Assembly: GCA_017384185.1 (NCBI GenBank)
Contig: JAFNUH010000076.1
Span: forward strand, 1 to 6,962
DNA from: Alistipes sp.
GTDB lineage: Bacteria > Bacteroidota > Bacteroidia > Bacteroidales > Rikenellaceae
Direction: 5' to 3'
Length of the DNA stretch: 6,962 nucleotides
Each line of letters opens with the position of its first letter. The stretch's first letter is position 1. Of the stretch, positions 5,882 through 6,962 are shown piece by piece. The position numbers and the translations under genes are program-made. The notes under the pieces are model-generated. The model made no database searches. It had not been told where the DNA came from and saw only the letters and a list, made by a program, of their open reading frames with translations.

Positions 5882-6505
5882 ATGAAAATTGATGTAATGG
5901 TCGCAGACGAGAGACATCTCTGTTTTGTAACACAGATTAACGATGCGATTGATGAGGCTGCTAAACAGCGTGGAACGGGTATCGCCCGCCGTACCGACGA
6001 ATATATCGCCGATAAAATTAATTCAGGAAAGGCTATCATTGCCGTAAATCGTGATGAGTTTGTTGGTTTCTGCTACATCGAGTCGTGGGGTCACGATGAG
6101 TTTGTTGCAAACTCTGGTCTTATCGTACGTCCTCAGTATCGAGGTATGGGCGTAGCCAAGCGCATTAAGCAGGCGGCATTTGACCTCTCTCGCAAGCGCT
6201 TCCCCAACGCAAAGCTCTTTGGTTTGACAACAGGCGAGGCTGTGATGCGTATCAATACAGAGTTGGGTTACGAGCCTGTTACATTTGCAAAGCTAACCGA
6301 CGATGAAGCTTTCTGGGCTGGTTGCCAGTCGTGCGTGAATTACGATGTGTTGCAGCGTACCAATTTGACAAAGTGTCTCTGCACAGGTATGATTTACGAC
6401 CCCGAGAAGGTTGCTAAGAAGAAGGCTGCCGAGGAGGCTGCTAAGGCTGCTGCAAAGTCATCGGCAAAGAAGGAGGGTTGGTTTAGCCGTCTGTTTGGCA
6501 GATAA
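5882..6505 (+). CDS. arg-operon GNAT family N-acyltransferase with four-cysteine motif
   Basis: This 207-residue cytoplasmic acyltransferase has a GNAT fold at about 1-137. The central strands include AIIAVNRDEFVGFCYIES (51-68), and the acyl-CoA pyrophosphate loop is RPQYRGMG (83-90), matching Q/RxxGxG/A. After the fold come four cysteines, C148-x2-C151 and C165-x-C167, spaced like a metal site. An Ala/Lys/Glu-rich helix (about 176-197) and the aromatic-basic end GWFSRLFGR follow. The substrate is not shown by the sequence. Its place between the arg control region and argG suggests an arginine pathway role, possibly formation of N-acetyl- or N-succinylglutamate. Bacteroides fragilis is known to use N-succinylornithine, so a succinyl donor is conceivable. 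There is no amino-acid-kinase domain as in classical ArgA. The ATG at 5882 is about 40 bases after the predicted transcription start, and argG follows after 42 bases. Confidence 0.85.
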   Translation: MKIDVMVADERHLCFVTQINDAIDEAAKQRGTGIARRTDEYIADKINSGKAIIAVNRDEFVGFCYIESWGHDEFVANSGLIVRPQYRGMGVAKRIKQAAFDLSRKRFPNAKLFGLTTGEAVMRINTELGYEPVTFAKLTDDEAFWAGCQSCVNYDVLQRTNLTKCLCTGMIYDPEKVAKKKAAEEAAKAAAKSSAKKEGWFSRLFGR

Positions 6506-6547
6506 TCAAATCTAAATTGTAGAAAATAATAAAACGAGATAAAAAAT

Positions 6548-6962
6548 ATGAAGAAAGTTGTTTTGGCTTATAGCGGAGGTTTGGATACCTCGTTCTGCGT
6601 AAAGTACCTCACCAAGGAGTTGGGCTATGAGGTATATACTGCATTGGCAAATACAGGTGGTTTCTCGGCTGAGGAGCTTAAGGCTGTCGAGGAGCGTGCA
6701 TACGCACTCGGTGCTAAGCAGCACGTGAATATCGATGTTACGAGCGACTACTACGGCAAGTGCATCAAGTATATGGTTATGGGTAATGTTTTGCGTAACA
6801 AGACATATCCTATCTCTGTAAGCTCAGAGCGTACATTCCAGGCGTTGGCTATCGTAAACTACGCTAACTCTATCGGTGCTGATGCTATCGCACACGGCTC
6901 AACAGGTGCTGGTAACGACCAGGTGCGTTTCGATCTTACTTTCGAGGTTTTTGCTCCACAGA
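6548..6962 (+). CDS. argG: argininosuccinate synthase, N-terminal part (cut by window end)
   Basis: The frame runs from the ATG at 6548 to the window edge without a stop (138 codons), about a third of the normal length of about 400. The enzyme joins citrulline and aspartate with ATP to give argininosuccinate, the penultimate step of arginine synthesis. The ATP pyrophosphatase loop AYSGGLDTS is at 7-15. Further on are ANTGGFS (34-40), the segment YPISVSSERTFQALAI (87-102), and GSTGAGNDQVRFD (117-129). In many ArgG proteins this last motif is GCTGKGNDQVRFE; Ser and Ala replace Cys and Lys here, as I recall for the Bacteroidetes branch. The leader is A-rich with no clear Shine-Dalgarno and no own promoter or terminator in the 42-base gap, so it is probably co-transcribed with the GNAT gene. 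Confidence 0.97.
   Translation, partial: MKKVVLAYSGGLDTSFCVKYLTKELGYEVYTALANTGGFSAEELKAVEERAYALGAKQHVNIDVTSDYYGKCIKYMVMGNVLRNKTYPISVSSERTFQALAIVNYANSIGADAIAHGSTGAGNDQVRFDLTFEVFAPQ

Overview
The window is an ordinary chromosomal stretch from a Bacteroidetes bacterium, most likely a member of Bacteroidales. A Rikenellaceae/Alistipes-like or related gut lineage is possible, but I cannot fix the genus from sequence reading alone. The signs are protein sequences of Bacteroidetes type (ClpX, transketolase, ArgG with its ANTGGFS and GSTGAGND stretches), almost no Shine-Dalgarno sequences and A-rich leaders before starts. One promoter also fits the Bacteroidetes -33 TTTG / -7 TAnnTTTG pattern. Coding DNA is of medium GC, while the main intergenic region is very AT-rich.

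Layout, left to right. Bases 1-111 are the last 36 codons of clpP, followed after 11 bases by clpX, so the protease and its unfoldase form one unit. Transketolase (tkt) follows at 1448-3475 and ends at a strong hairpin (3483-3511). A second co-directional run is hpt (purine salvage), queE (7-deazaguanine/queuosine synthesis, starting 17 bases inside hpt) and a 92-residue FtsB/DivIC-type division protein. It closes at a symmetrical, probably bidirectional terminator (5032-5069) shared with the convergent argR gene.

The right end is an arginine biosynthesis locus. argR (minus strand) and a GNAT acyltransferase gene (plus strand) diverge from a 340-base AT-rich control region, and the GNAT gene is followed after 42 bases by argG, cut off by the window end. 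The control region holds repeated TATGC/GCATA half-sites arranged as palindromes. One group lies close upstream of argR. Another 9+9 base perfect palindrome sits exactly between the -33 and -7 boxes of the predicted GNAT-argG promoter. The simplest reading is that ArgR, when loaded with arginine, represses both its own gene and the arg operon from these sites.

I see no mobile element, CRISPR array, tRNA/rRNA gene or defence system. The points most worth following are the architecture of the arg control region and the arg-linked GNAT, which carries a four-cysteine motif (CxxC-x13-CxC) and an Ala/Lys-rich amphipathic tail. The GNAT is a candidate for the first, N-acylglutamate-forming step of the pathway.
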